Shown: positions 25,980 to 33,275 of the stretch, one piece after another
How the letters are laid out: the number at the start of each line of letters is the position of its first letter
How positions within the stretch are numbered: the stretch's first letter is position 1
Assembly (NCBI GenBank): GCA_031285925.1
Contig: JAITVG010000220.1
Location: forward strand, 1-33,275
Direction: 5' to 3'
From: Tannerellaceae bacterium
GTDB lineage: Bacteria; Bacteroidota; Bacteroidia; Bacteroidales; Tannerellaceae
Length of the DNA: 33,275 bases
Position numbers and translations under genes: made by a program
The notes under the pieces: model-generated
What the model saw: the letters and a program-made list of their open reading frames with translations, nothing else
The model's database searches: none
Told to the model about the DNA's origin: nothing

Positions 25980-25987
25980 TATGTTTG
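25980..25987 (+). promoter_or_regulatory. Putative -7 box for the hydrogenase operon
   Basis: TATGTTTG, matching TAnnTTTG, 36 bp upstream of the first operon gene. The following TCGGGAAA resembles the sequence after the murF box at 4246. Confidence 0.6.
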
Positions 25988-26023
25988 TCGGGAAATGATT
26001 AAACCTTAAAAACGGCAACTACC

Positions 26024-26422
26024 ATGAATAAAGTAAAAACACTCGACGACCTTCGCAAGATACGGGAATCCTTTCGTGCCGAGATCGATTTGCGGGAGAA
26101 AAGCAGCAATCCGGAGCAAATGCCTCAGATAAAGGTATCCATGGCTACATGCGGCATCGCTTCGGGCGCGAAAGAAATCATGAATTACTTCATCGAAACG
26201 CTTAACCTGCGGAAAATTGACGCTCTGGTCACTCAAACCGGATGTATGGGATATTGCTACGCCGAACCGACCGTAGAGATCACCCTGCCCGGAAAGGAAC
26301 CGCTGGTTTTCGGCTATCTTACGCGGGAAAAGGCGGACGAACTTATCAACGAATATATCCGTAAGGGAGTGATGGTAGACGGTATCATGCCTGTTACATA
26401 CGATGCGGTGGAACCGGAGTAA
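26024..26422 (+). CDS. Thioredoxin-like [2Fe-2S] ferredoxin-domain protein, hydrogenase-associated
   Basis: 132 residues. A charged N-terminal helix (about 5-30) is followed by a thioredoxin-like fold: KVSMATCGIASGAKEIMNYF at 37-56 and VTQTGCMGYCYAEPTVEI at 69-86. Three Cys are visible, Cys43, Cys74 and Cys78, in the usual [2Fe-2S] positions. The fourth ligand, expected at the CX4C spacing from Cys43, is Gly48. I believe a three-Cys form is common for these small proteins beside multimeric [FeFe] hydrogenases, but whether a cluster is held is uncertain. It is the first gene of the operon, 21 bp before the NuoF-like gene, and probably an electron-transfer or accessory subunit. Confidence 0.8.
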   Translation: MNKVKTLDDLRKIRESFRAEIDLREKSSNPEQMPQIKVSMATCGIASGAKEIMNYFIETLNLRKIDALVTQTGCMGYCYAEPTVEITLPGKEPLVFGYLTREKADELINEYIRKGVMVDGIMPVTYDAVEPE

Positions 26423-26443
26423 AAGAGAAAAATAAAAAATGAT

Positions 26444-28234
26444 ATGACAACATTTACGGATTATATTCTGGTATGTGCAGGCACGGGCTGCCGTGCATCT
26501 CAAAGTGAACAGATCATCAGTTCGTTTAAGTCGGCGATTTTACAACACGGATTAAAGAAAAAAGTACAGGTCGTCCGTACCGGCTGTTTCGGATTTTGCG
26601 AAATGGGGCCGGTCATTAAAATGGTACCCGACAATACATTCTATGTTCAGGTATCTCCTTCCGACGCAGACGAAATCGTGCGCGAACATTTGATAAAAGG
26701 GCGCAGGGTGGAACGCCTGCTGTATGTCAATCCGGATACGAAACAACAGGTTTCGGATTCCAAGCATATCGGCTTCTACAAGAAACAGTACCGTATCGCT
26801 TTGCGCAATTGCGGGTTTATCAATCCGGAGAATATAGACGAATACATTGCGCGCGACGGATATGTGGCGCTGGGCAAGGCGCTTACGGAAATGACTCCGG
26901 AAAGTGTCATCCGGGAGATTATGAACAGCGGACTGAGAGGCCGTGGCGGCGGTGGCTTTCCTACGGGATTGAAGTGGGACATTACCCGCAAGGCGCAGTC
27001 CGGCCGGAAGTATGTAGTCTGTAATGCCGATGAAGGCGATCCGGGAGCGTTTATGGACCGTTCCATCCTCGAAGGCGATCCTCACTCGATACTGGAAGCG
27101 ATGGCGATCAACGGATATTGTACCGGAGCGGACAGGGGATTGATCTATATCCGTGCCGAATACCCGCTTGCCGTCGAACGTTTGAAGATCGCAATCAGGC
27201 AGGCAACCGAATACGGCTTGCTGGGCGAGAATATTTTCGGCACCGATTTCTCTTTCCGGATAGAAATACGCTACGGTGCCGGCGCTTTTGTATGCGGAGA
27301 GGAAACCGCCTTGATCCACAGTATGGAAGGCCTGCGCGGAGAAGCGACGATCAAACCTCCTTTCCCAAGCGAACAGGGATACAAGGGGTATCCGACCAAT
27401 GTAAATAACGTGGAAACCTACGCCAACATACCTGTCATATTGCTAAAGGGTGCCGAATGGTTCGCCGGTATCGGCACGGAAAAGAGCAAGGGTACGAAAG
27501 TCTTCGCCCTGGCCGGCAAGGTAAATAATGTAGGCTTGATAGAAGTGCCGATGGGAATCACGCTGCGCGAGGTGATCTTCGGGATCGGAGGCGGAATAAA
27601 AGACGGTAAGAAATTTAAATCCGTGCAGACAGGAGGCCCTTCGGGTGGCTGCCTGACGGAGAAGCATCTGGATTTGCCGATCGATTACGACAATCTTTTG
27701 GCTTCCGGCTCGATGATGGGTTCCGGCGGGATGATCGTCATGGACGAAGATGACTGCATGGTTGCCGTGGCTAAATTCTATCTCGACTTCACCGTAGAGG
27801 AATCTTGCGGAAAATGCACACCGTGCCGTGTAGGAAACAGACGGATGCTGGAGATATTGACCCGCCTGACCGAAGGAAAGGGAGAAATGGAAGACCTGCA
27901 AACGTTGAAGGATCTCGGAGCGGCGATAAAAGACACCGCACTGTGCGGCCTGGGGCAAACGTCGCCCAACCCGGTGTTGTCCACGATGGAGCATTTCGAG
28001 GACGAATACCTGGCGCATGTCAATAAAACCTGTCCGTCACACCGTTGCACGAAGCTGACACAGTATTGCATCAATCCCGAAAACTGCAAGGGATGCACGG
28101 TTTGCGCCCGTATATGCCCGGTACATGCGATTATCGGTGAGCGCAAAGTGCCTCATGTGATCAATTTCGCGGAATGTATCCGCTGCGGTTCGTGCATGGA
28201 GAAATGCAAGTTCAATGCTATTTATGTCATCTGA
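26444..28234 (+). CDS. hydB: NuoF/HydB-like flavoprotein subunit of [FeFe] hydrogenase
   Basis: 596 residues, cytoplasmic. In order: a thioredoxin-like [2Fe-2S] domain with Cys11, Cys16, Cys48 and Cys52 (CX4C and CX3C); the NuoF core with the FMN/NADH glycine loop GLRGRGGGGFPTGLKW at 163-178 and NADEGDPGAFMDR at 194-206; SLBB-like middle; the N3-type [4Fe-4S] site Cys455, Cys458, Cys461, Cys501; and a C-terminal 2x[4Fe-4S] ferredoxin with Cys548/551/554/558 and Cys578/581/584/588. This is the layout of HydB/HndC of NAD(P)-linked hydrogenases, not of respiratory NuoF, which lacks the terminal ferredoxin. It should oxidise or reduce NAD(H) and pass electrons to the HydA subunit 17 bp downstream. 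Confidence 0.93.
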   Translation: MTTFTDYILVCAGTGCRASQSEQIISSFKSAILQHGLKKKVQVVRTGCFGFCEMGPVIKMVPDNTFYVQVSPSDADEIVREHLIKGRRVERLLYVNPDTKQQVSDSKHIGFYKKQYRIALRNCGFINPENIDEYIARDGYVALGKALTEMTPESVIREIMNSGLRGRGGGGFPTGLKWDITRKAQSGRKYVVCNADEGDPGAFMDRSILEGDPHSILEAMAINGYCTGADRGLIYIRAEYPLAVERLKIAIRQATEYGLLGENIFGTDFSFRIEIRYGAGAFVCGEETALIHSMEGLRGEATIKPPFPSEQGYKGYPTNVNNVETYANIPVILLKGAEWFAGIGTEKSKGTKVFALAGKVNNVGLIEVPMGITLREVIFGIGGGIKDGKKFKSVQTGGPSGGCLTEKHLDLPIDYDNLLASGSMMGSGGMIVMDEDDCMVAVAKFYLDFTVEESCGKCTPCRVGNRRMLEILTRLTEGKGEMEDLQTLKDLGAAIKDTALCGLGQTSPNPVLSTMEHFEDEYLAHVNKTCPSHRCTKLTQYCINPENCKGCTVCARICPVHAIIGERKVPHVINFAECIRCGSCMEKCKFNAIYVI

Positions 28235-28251
28235 ATATAAAATAATGACGT

Positions 28252-30480
28252 ATGGAAACAATCAAATTAATTATAGATACAAAGCCTGTTGAAGTAGAAA
28301 AGGGAGCGACTATTCTGGACGCAGCCGGGAAGTTGGGCATACGGATCCCGACGCTTTGCCACCTGAACCTGCATGAGTTTAATTACAGGAACGAACCTGC
28401 CGCCTGCCGTATCTGTGTGGTGGAAGTGGAAGGTAGGCGCAATCTGGCGCCTGCGTGCAAGACGGCGTGTACGGAGGGGATGGTGGTGAAAACATACAGC
28501 CCGCGCGTGGTGAACGCCCGGCAGATCGTGATGGAACTGATCCTTTCCAACCATCCGAGCGATTGCCTGGTATGCAGCAAGAACGAAAAATGCGAATTGC
28601 AGAAAGTAGCCTACGACCTGAACATGCGCAACGTCCGCTTTGAAGGGAAAAAGATCGCGAGCCGCAAAGACCGCTCGGTATCCATCGTACGCGACATGAG
28701 CAAATGTATCATGTGCCGCCGTTGCGAAACCATGTGTAATTCCATCCAGACGGTCGGAGCGCTGTCGGCTTCCAATCGCGGTTTTGAATCGACGGTACAG
28801 ACGGCTTTCGACAGGAATATTGCCGACAGCAGTTGCGTGTATTGCGGGCAGTGCGTGGCCGTTTGTCCCGTCGGGGCGTTGAGCGGGCGCAATCATACGC
28901 AGTTCGTGCTGGATGCGATCTCGGATTCGTCGAAGACGGTTATCGTACAGACAGCTCCGGCGGTGCGTACGGCGCTGGGGAATGATTTCGGCTTCCTTCC
29001 GGGCACGCAGGTGACAGGTAAAATGGTTTCCGCCCTCCGCCTCCTGGGTTTCGATTATGTTTTCGATACGGATTTCGCCGCCGACCTCACCATCATGGAA
29101 GAAGGCACGGAGTTGTTGCACCGTCTGGGCAGTCATCTCCACGGAAACGGCGAATTGAAGATACCTTTGATGACAAGCTGCTGTCCGGGATGGGTCAATT
29201 TCGTGGAGAAGAATTATCCGGAGCAGAAGGAACACCTCTCGACTGCGAAAAGCCCTCAGCAGATGTTCGGCTCGGTGGCGAAGAGTTACTTTGCCGAAAA
29301 GTTGGGCATCAGGCGCGAAGACCTGATCGTCGTGTCCGTGATGCCCTGCCTGGCAAAGAAATACGAAGCAAGCCGACCGGAATTTGTGATCGACGGTAAT
29401 CCGGATGTGGATGTATCCATCTATACGCGCGAACTGGCACGCCTGATCCGCTTTGCCAATATTGATTTCAGGAATCTGCCCGATGGCGACTTCGATCCGC
29501 CGCTGGGCGAGTCTACCGGCGCATCGGTCATCTTCGGCGCCACCGGAGGCGTAATGGAAGCAGCCTGCCGCACGGCCTACGAAGTGCATACGAAGAAGAC
29601 GCTCGACGACGTAAACTTTGAATCCCTCCGAGGCCTGGAGGGAATAAAGACGGCGACGGTGGATTTCGACGGACTGCCGGTAAGGTTGGCCGTAGTCAAT
29701 GGTTTGGGTAACGCCCGGAAACTGATGGAAGAAGTGAAGAACGGCACGTCGCCCTATCATGCCATCGAGATCATGGCCTGTCCGGGAGGCTGCATCAATG
29801 GGGGCGGACAACCATTCCACCACGGCGACATCAACGTGATCCAACGCCGTGCATCGGCACTCTACAAGGAAGACGCGGACAAGGCGCGCCGCAAGAGCCA
29901 CGAGAACCCGTACATTGTTTCCCTCTACAAGGAATACCTCGGAGAGCCGTGTGGCGCCATGTCGCACAAACTGCTGCATACGCATTACGCCGACCGCCGG
30001 CCGCATCTCCCCGAAAACAAGGCGGAGGAACTGCTGGCCGTCTGTGCGCAACACAATAACGACCCGGGCGAGCTGATCAACGTGCTCCACGCCGCGCAGG
30101 GACTTCTGGGGTATATCCCGGAGGAGGCGCAGGAAGTCATTGCATCCGGCCTGAACCTTCCCGTGTCGAAAGTCTACGGCGTAGTATCCTTTTATTCCTT
30201 CTTCACGATGAAGCCCAAGGGCAAATATCCGGTTTCCGTGTGTATGGGAACGGCCTGTTACGTGCGCGGAGCAGAGAAAGTACTGGATGAATTTCAGCGT
30301 CAGCTGGATATAAAGGTAGGCGAAACGACCAAAGACGGCCTCTTCTCCATTGATTGCCTGCGTTGCGTGGGCGCCTGCGGACTGGCTCCGGTAGCGATGA
30401 TCGGCGACAGGGTGTATGGCCGCATCACACCCGAAAAGGTAGGTGATATATTGAGTGAATACTACACGAAAGAAGGATAA
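28252..30480 (+). CDS. hydA: [FeFe] hydrogenase catalytic subunit fused to a NuoE-like domain
   Basis: 742 residues. N-terminal [2Fe-2S] (Cys36, Cys52, Cys55, Cys69), a His-Cys3 [4Fe-4S] site (His101, Cys105, Cys108, Cys114), then 2x[4Fe-4S] (Cys152/155/158/162, Cys195/198/201/205). The H-cluster domain has all three signatures: TSCCPGW at 308-314, MPCLAKKYE at 364-372 and EIMACPGGCINGGGQP at 506-521. Residues about 585-740 form a complete NuoE/HydC-like domain, with CX4C (Cys664, Cys669) and CX3C (Cys705, Cys709) [2Fe-2S] ligands. So HydA and HydC, separate in Thermotoga-type HydABC, are one chain here. With the HydB-like neighbour it should make a cytoplasmic NAD-linked, probably electron-bifurcating, H2 enzyme. 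Maturases HydE/F/G are not in the window. Confidence 0.95.
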   Translation: METIKLIIDTKPVEVEKGATILDAAGKLGIRIPTLCHLNLHEFNYRNEPAACRICVVEVEGRRNLAPACKTACTEGMVVKTYSPRVVNARQIVMELILSNHPSDCLVCSKNEKCELQKVAYDLNMRNVRFEGKKIASRKDRSVSIVRDMSKCIMCRRCETMCNSIQTVGALSASNRGFESTVQTAFDRNIADSSCVYCGQCVAVCPVGALSGRNHTQFVLDAISDSSKTVIVQTAPAVRTALGNDFGFLPGTQVTGKMVSALRLLGFDYVFDTDFAADLTIMEEGTELLHRLGSHLHGNGELKIPLMTSCCPGWVNFVEKNYPEQKEHLSTAKSPQQMFGSVAKSYFAEKLGIRREDLIVVSVMPCLAKKYEASRPEFVIDGNPDVDVSIYTRELARLIRFANIDFRNLPDGDFDPPLGESTGASVIFGATGGVMEAACRTAYEVHTKKTLDDVNFESLRGLEGIKTATVDFDGLPVRLAVVNGLGNARKLMEEVKNGTSPYHAIEIMACPGGCINGGGQPFHHGDINVIQRRASALYKEDADKARRKSHENPYIVSLYKEYLGEPCGAMSHKLLHTHYADRRPHLPENKAEELLAVCAQHNNDPGELINVLHAAQGLLGYIPEEAQEVIASGLNLPVSKVYGVVSFYSFFTMKPKGKYPVSVCMGTACYVRGAEKVLDEFQRQLDIKVGETTKDGLFSIDCLRCVGACGLAPVAMIGDRVYGRITPEKVGDILSEYYTKEG

Positions 30481-30495
30481 GGAAAGTAAAAAAGG

Positions 30496-31248
30496 ATGGA
30501 ACAGAAGTTTATCGGGATTATTCCGGCGCGTTATGCGTCGAGCCGCTTTCCGGGAAAGCCTTTAGCCGATATGAAGGGGAAGCCCATGATCCGGCGGGTG
30601 TACGAACAGGTGTGCGGCGTATTGGATAAAGTCTGTGTGGCTACCGACGACCAAAGGATTGCCGACGCCGTAAATGCCTTCGGCGGAGAAGCGGTGCTCA
30701 CGTCCGACAAGCATCGCAGCGGCACGGATCGCTGCTATGAAGCCTGGTGCAAGGTGGGCGAAGGATACAATATTATTATCAACATACAGGGGGACGAGCC
30801 TTTTATCCGGCCGGAACAGATAGAAACGCTGAAAGCCTGCTTTGCGGACGAAACGGTGGACATAGCTACGCTGGTGAAACCTTTCCGGGCGGATGATGAT
30901 TTTGAAACGGCGCTGTTTAATCCGAACTCTCCCAAGGTAGTGCTGAACAAAAACGGGGAAGCGATGTACTTCAGCCGTTCCGTGATTCCTTATATAAGGG
31001 GGGAAAAGCATACGGAGTGGCTTAAAGCGCATACCTTTTACAAACATATCGGACTTTATGCCTACCGGGCGGATGTGTTGCGGGATATAACCCAGCTCTC
31101 CCCCTCTTCGCTTGAAACGGCGGAAAGTCTTGAACAGTTGCGGTGGTTGGAGAACGGGTATAAAATAAAGGCAGGCATCACCCACCGGGAAACGATCGGC
31201 ATCGATACGCCCGAAGATATGGAGAGGGCGTTGAGAAACTGTTTCTAA
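30496..31248 (+). CDS. kdsB: 3-deoxy-manno-octulosonate cytidylyltransferase (CMP-KDO synthetase)
   Basis: 250 residues, full length. It activates KDO with CTP to CMP-KDO for lipopolysaccharide inner core synthesis, in the cytoplasm. The nucleotide-binding start IIPARYASSRFPGKPLADMKGKPMI is at about 8-32. CVATDDQRIADA, HRSGTDRCYEA, INIQGDEPFI and YKHIGLYAYR follow, all conserved in KdsB. It starts 15 bp after hydA on the same strand and could be read through, although the functions are unrelated. The last 4 bp overlap the convergent PmoA-family gene, leaving no room for an intervening terminator. Confidence 0.95.
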   Translation: MEQKFIGIIPARYASSRFPGKPLADMKGKPMIRRVYEQVCGVLDKVCVATDDQRIADAVNAFGGEAVLTSDKHRSGTDRCYEAWCKVGEGYNIIINIQGDEPFIRPEQIETLKACFADETVDIATLVKPFRADDDFETALFNPNSPKVVLNKNGEAMYFSRSVIPYIRGEKHTEWLKAHTFYKHIGLYAYRADVLRDITQLSPSSLETAESLEQLRWLENGYKIKAGITHRETIGIDTPEDMERALRNCF

Positions 31249-32150
31249 GGCAATTCCGATTCCGAAATGGACAGGATGTGCATAAAGGAGATGGTTTCTC
31301 CCTTTTTCAACAAAACACTTATCTTTTCATCGGCGGGATTGAACTCGTGCCCGCCCAAGTTATTCAAGGCAAACAATCCGTAACCGCGCGCGTGTGCCCA
31401 GGCGGGATAATACGGGTTGCCCGGAACGTCATACAGCGTGACGGTGATTTCTCTTTCTTCCTTTTTTCCGGTCAGCGACACCCAGGGCGCACGTTTTCCC
31501 CAAACATCATCTCCCCGGTCGCCGTTCGCGTTCCGGTAGACGCCGCTCGCCGACGATTCAAAGTTGCGATCCATCCTCAGGCCGATCAGTCCTTCCTTGT
31601 TCCCTTTCAGGCGGATATCCTTATTTGCCGTTAATACCGTTTGCCGCCTGATCGTTCTCGAATCCGACGAACCGTCGAAATGGAAAACGGTCTTTTCCCG
31701 GAGAAGAATTTCGTTCCGGTGATTCACCCAGTCCGCGTTTACCGTGATACCGGCCTGTGAAACATCCGCATGTGGAGGTTCCGCCACGCGAATGGTTCCG
31801 TATTTATGCCGCTCTTCCGGTAGACGGGCGGATGAATTGTTCCAGAAATCAATGCCGTCTACATCACCGAACGTGAACCACAATCCAATCTGATGCGGAT
31901 GATCCGTCTGCTCGCCTGCGCGCGGATTCAGCGGGTATCCTCTGGTAATCTCAATACCCGACGCGGTATACAGGGGATAGAGGACATACTTGGTCAGTGA
32001 ATCCGGATAGAGCAGCCGGGCAAACAGCTGCCCATCCAGATAAACCTCTATTTCTTTTTTCTCCGGAGAAGATTGAAAGTCTACCGACAGGAATTGCGCC
32101 CACAGGGAAAGTGGGAGCAATCCTGCAATCAATGTTATCAGTATTCGCAT
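31245..32150 (-). CDS. PmoA-family (DUF6807) exported protein
   Basis: 301 residues from the ATG at 32150; an in-frame TTG six codons upstream is less likely. Signal peptide about 1-18 (LLPLSLWAQF). The body has ARLLYPDSLTKYVLYPLYTASGIEITRGYPLNPRAGEQTDHPHQIGLWFTFGDVDGIDFWNN, the conserved core of the PmoA/DUF6807 family, a galactose-mutarotase-like fold despite its methane-oxygenase name. No enzymatic role is established. It lies 27 bp after a Gfo/Idh/MocA gene; such pairs are common in Bacteroidetes sugar-catabolic loci, which suggests periplasmic handling of an unusual sugar derivative. Confidence 0.82.
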   Translation of the reverse strand: MRILITLIAGLLPLSLWAQFLSVDFQSSPEKKEIEVYLDGQLFARLLYPDSLTKYVLYPLYTASGIEITRGYPLNPRAGEQTDHPHQIGLWFTFGDVDGIDFWNNSSARLPEERHKYGTIRVAEPPHADVSQAGITVNADWVNHRNEILLREKTVFHFDGSSDSRTIRRQTVLTANKDIRLKGNKEGLIGLRMDRNFESSASGVYRNANGDRGDDVWGKRAPWVSLTGKKEEREITVTLYDVPGNPYYPAWAHARGYGLFALNNLGGHEFNPADEKISVLLKKGETISFMHILSISESELP

Positions 32151-32177
32151 CGCTACGTACTTTACCAAAAAGCTGTT

Positions 32178-33275
32178 TTAAACTCTTCTGTATTCTTTTT
32201 TCGCCTGCGGCACGATGGAAGTAAGGTCGGCGATATTGACCGGTTTACCTGTTTCGATACTGTTGCGGGCAGCAATACCGACCAGGCAAGCCAGGGCGCC
32301 GTCGCGTATGCCGGCACATTGCCGGAAGGGATCTTCGATGTTCGGAAGGAAGATTTGATCTTTCAGTAACCGGTCTCCGCCTCCGTGGCCAGAAGTTCCG
32401 AAAGGCACCTGTATATACTCGCGCCGTCCGAAGTTGCGGAAAAGAATGATCTCATCGTAATTCACATCCGAAACCGGGCGCGACTCCTGTATCCAGGCAT
32501 CAATGCGTCCTTTCGTTCCGTTAAAAGCGATGCGATACCCTTCGTAAGGGGAATAGGCAGTCAGGGAATAGGACACCTGCACGCCGTTTTTATATTTAAT
32601 GGATGCGCCCATCTTGTCATAAATATTCACATCGTTCTTAAATACACAACCGTCGCGCAGATAGCCGTCGTATTTTTCATTATCCACATATAACTTCACA
32701 TACGTGGAGTTTTTCATGATATCCCAGTAGAACTTGCAGTTTTTCGTATGCGGACAGGTACGGCAGTTTTCCGCACGCTCCGTTCCGTTCTTTCCGTAAT
32801 GGTTCAAGGCGCCCAGACCGAACACCGTTTCGGGATCGCTGTCGATCCACCAGTTCAGCAGGTCGAAATGATGGCTGGCCTTATGCACCCAAAGCGATCC
32901 GCCGCATTCTTTCAGGCGGTGCCAGCGGCGGAAGTAATCCGCACCGTGTGAAGTGTCCAGATACCAGTGGAAATCAACGGATGTCAGTTCACCGATTTCT
33001 CCGTTGCGCAACAGCTCCCACATTTTGGCGCGATGGGGCGAATAGCGATAGTTAAACGTTATGCGGCAATTCTTTCCCGTCCGCTTTTCTGCGTCCAGAA
33101 TGGCCTGCACCTTCATTTCATCGGTAGTCAATGGCTTTTCGGTAATCACATCCGCACCCATTTCCATTCCTTTGATGATAAACTCATGATGCGTGCTGTC
33201 CATCGTGGTGACGATCAGCAGATCCGGTTTTGTTTCCCGCATCATCTTCTCGAAGTCGGTAAATGTGGGACAGTC
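32178..33275 (-). CDS. Gfo/Idh/MocA-family oxidoreductase, 5' end outside window
   Basis: 365 residues are visible to the stop at 32178. The frame is open to the window edge and reads 10 further codons before the first internal Met, so the nucleotide-binding N-terminus is cut off. Visible motifs: the end of the Rossmann domain (KPDLLIVTTMDSTHHEFIIKGMEMGADVITEKPLTTDE, with the family EKP), then the substrate domain with NYRYSPHRAKM, GGSLWVHKASHHFDLLNWW and a Cys cluster CRTCPHTKNC that may bind a metal. Such enzymes oxidise or reduce sugars or inositols with NAD(P), or hydrolyse by a redox route. No signal peptide can be judged. It is upstream of the PmoA-family gene and probably co-transcribed with it. 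Confidence 0.88.
   Translation of the reverse strand, partial: DCPTFTDFEKMMRETKPDLLIVTTMDSTHHEFIIKGMEMGADVITEKPLTTDEMKVQAILDAEKRTGKNCRITFNYRYSPHRAKMWELLRNGEIGELTSVDFHWYLDTSHGADYFRRWHRLKECGGSLWVHKASHHFDLLNWWIDSDPETVFGLGALNHYGKNGTERAENCRTCPHTKNCKFYWDIMKNSTYVKLYVDNEKYDGYLRDGCVFKNDVNIYDKMGASIKYKNGVQVSYSLTAYSPYEGYRIAFNGTKGRIDAWIQESRPVSDVNYDEIILFRNFGRREYIQVPFGTSGHGGGDRLLKDQIFLPNIEDPFRQCAGIRDGALACLVGIAARNSIETGKPVNIADLTSIVPQAKKEYRRV

Noticed and set aside
28267..30090. 607-codon open frame on the minus strand opposite hydA
   Set aside because: The opposite frame encodes a full [FeFe] hydrogenase with all signatures. The antisense frame shows no family motif, and its openness follows from codon bias in a GC-richer gene.
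1..33275. CRISPR array, tRNA, rRNA or parS site
   Set aside because: I looked for regularly spaced repeats, clover-leaf-like stretches and the TGTTTCACGTGAAACA-type parS and saw none. This was by eye only.

Overview
The window reads as chromosomal DNA of a Bacteroidales species, probably close to Parabacteroides/Tannerellaceae. The grounds are a SusC/SusD pair, a FecR anti-sigma with an ECF sigma factor, putative -7 boxes of the Bacteroidetes form TAnnTTTG, and near absence of Shine-Dalgarno sequences. The genus is inference. I see no tRNA, rRNA or CRISPR array.

Layout. 1-2805: a minus-strand efflux operon, TetR regulator -> TolC -> HlyD-type adaptor (adaptor cut by the window edge). Two decayed DinD/RhuM gene fragments sit between tolC and the adaptor. 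2870-3859: a GH43 lipoprotein glycosidase. 3860-4294: a structured intergenic region with a GTTTAAC motif array and one copy of a 90-bp palindromic element. 4295-7479 (+): murF and a secreted FAD-dependent oxidoreductase. 7450-14576 (-): FecR anti-sigma -> SusC with STN domain -> SusD -> ECF sigma, with the sigma gene unusually last and a strong hairpin directly before its start codon. 14671-20804 (-): a housekeeping run, parA -> parB -> DUF5683 protein -> MltD-like LysM transglycosylase -> RelA/SpoT. 20805-21304: repeat-rich intergenic DNA. 21305-22297: an IS1634-type transposase N-terminus fused in frame to the C-terminus of an efflux adaptor. 22348-25707 (-): dihydroorotase, a dolichol-phosphate-mannose-synthase-like GT2 and a phosphate-selective-type porin. 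25708-26023: the second, inverted copy of the 90-bp element plus GC-rich tandem repeats. 26024-30480 (+): a three-gene [FeFe] hydrogenase operon of the multimeric NAD-linked (HydABC-like) kind, with the NuoE-like subunit fused to the C-terminus of the catalytic subunit, followed by kdsB. 31245-33275 (-): a Gfo/Idh/MocA oxidoreductase (5' end outside the window) and a PmoA/DUF6807 protein.

Most notable is a pair of 90-bp elements (82 of 90 positions identical, no gaps, opposite orientation, about 21.6 kb apart). Each lies in a divergent intergenic region between two promoters. One copy contains a perfect 36-bp palindrome, and both have a GGCGCC-centred core. They look like a genus-specific interspersed palindromic (REP/BIME-like or MITE-like) element. 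Other points of interest are the sigma-gene leader hairpin, the two gene chimeras and the HydA-NuoE fusion.
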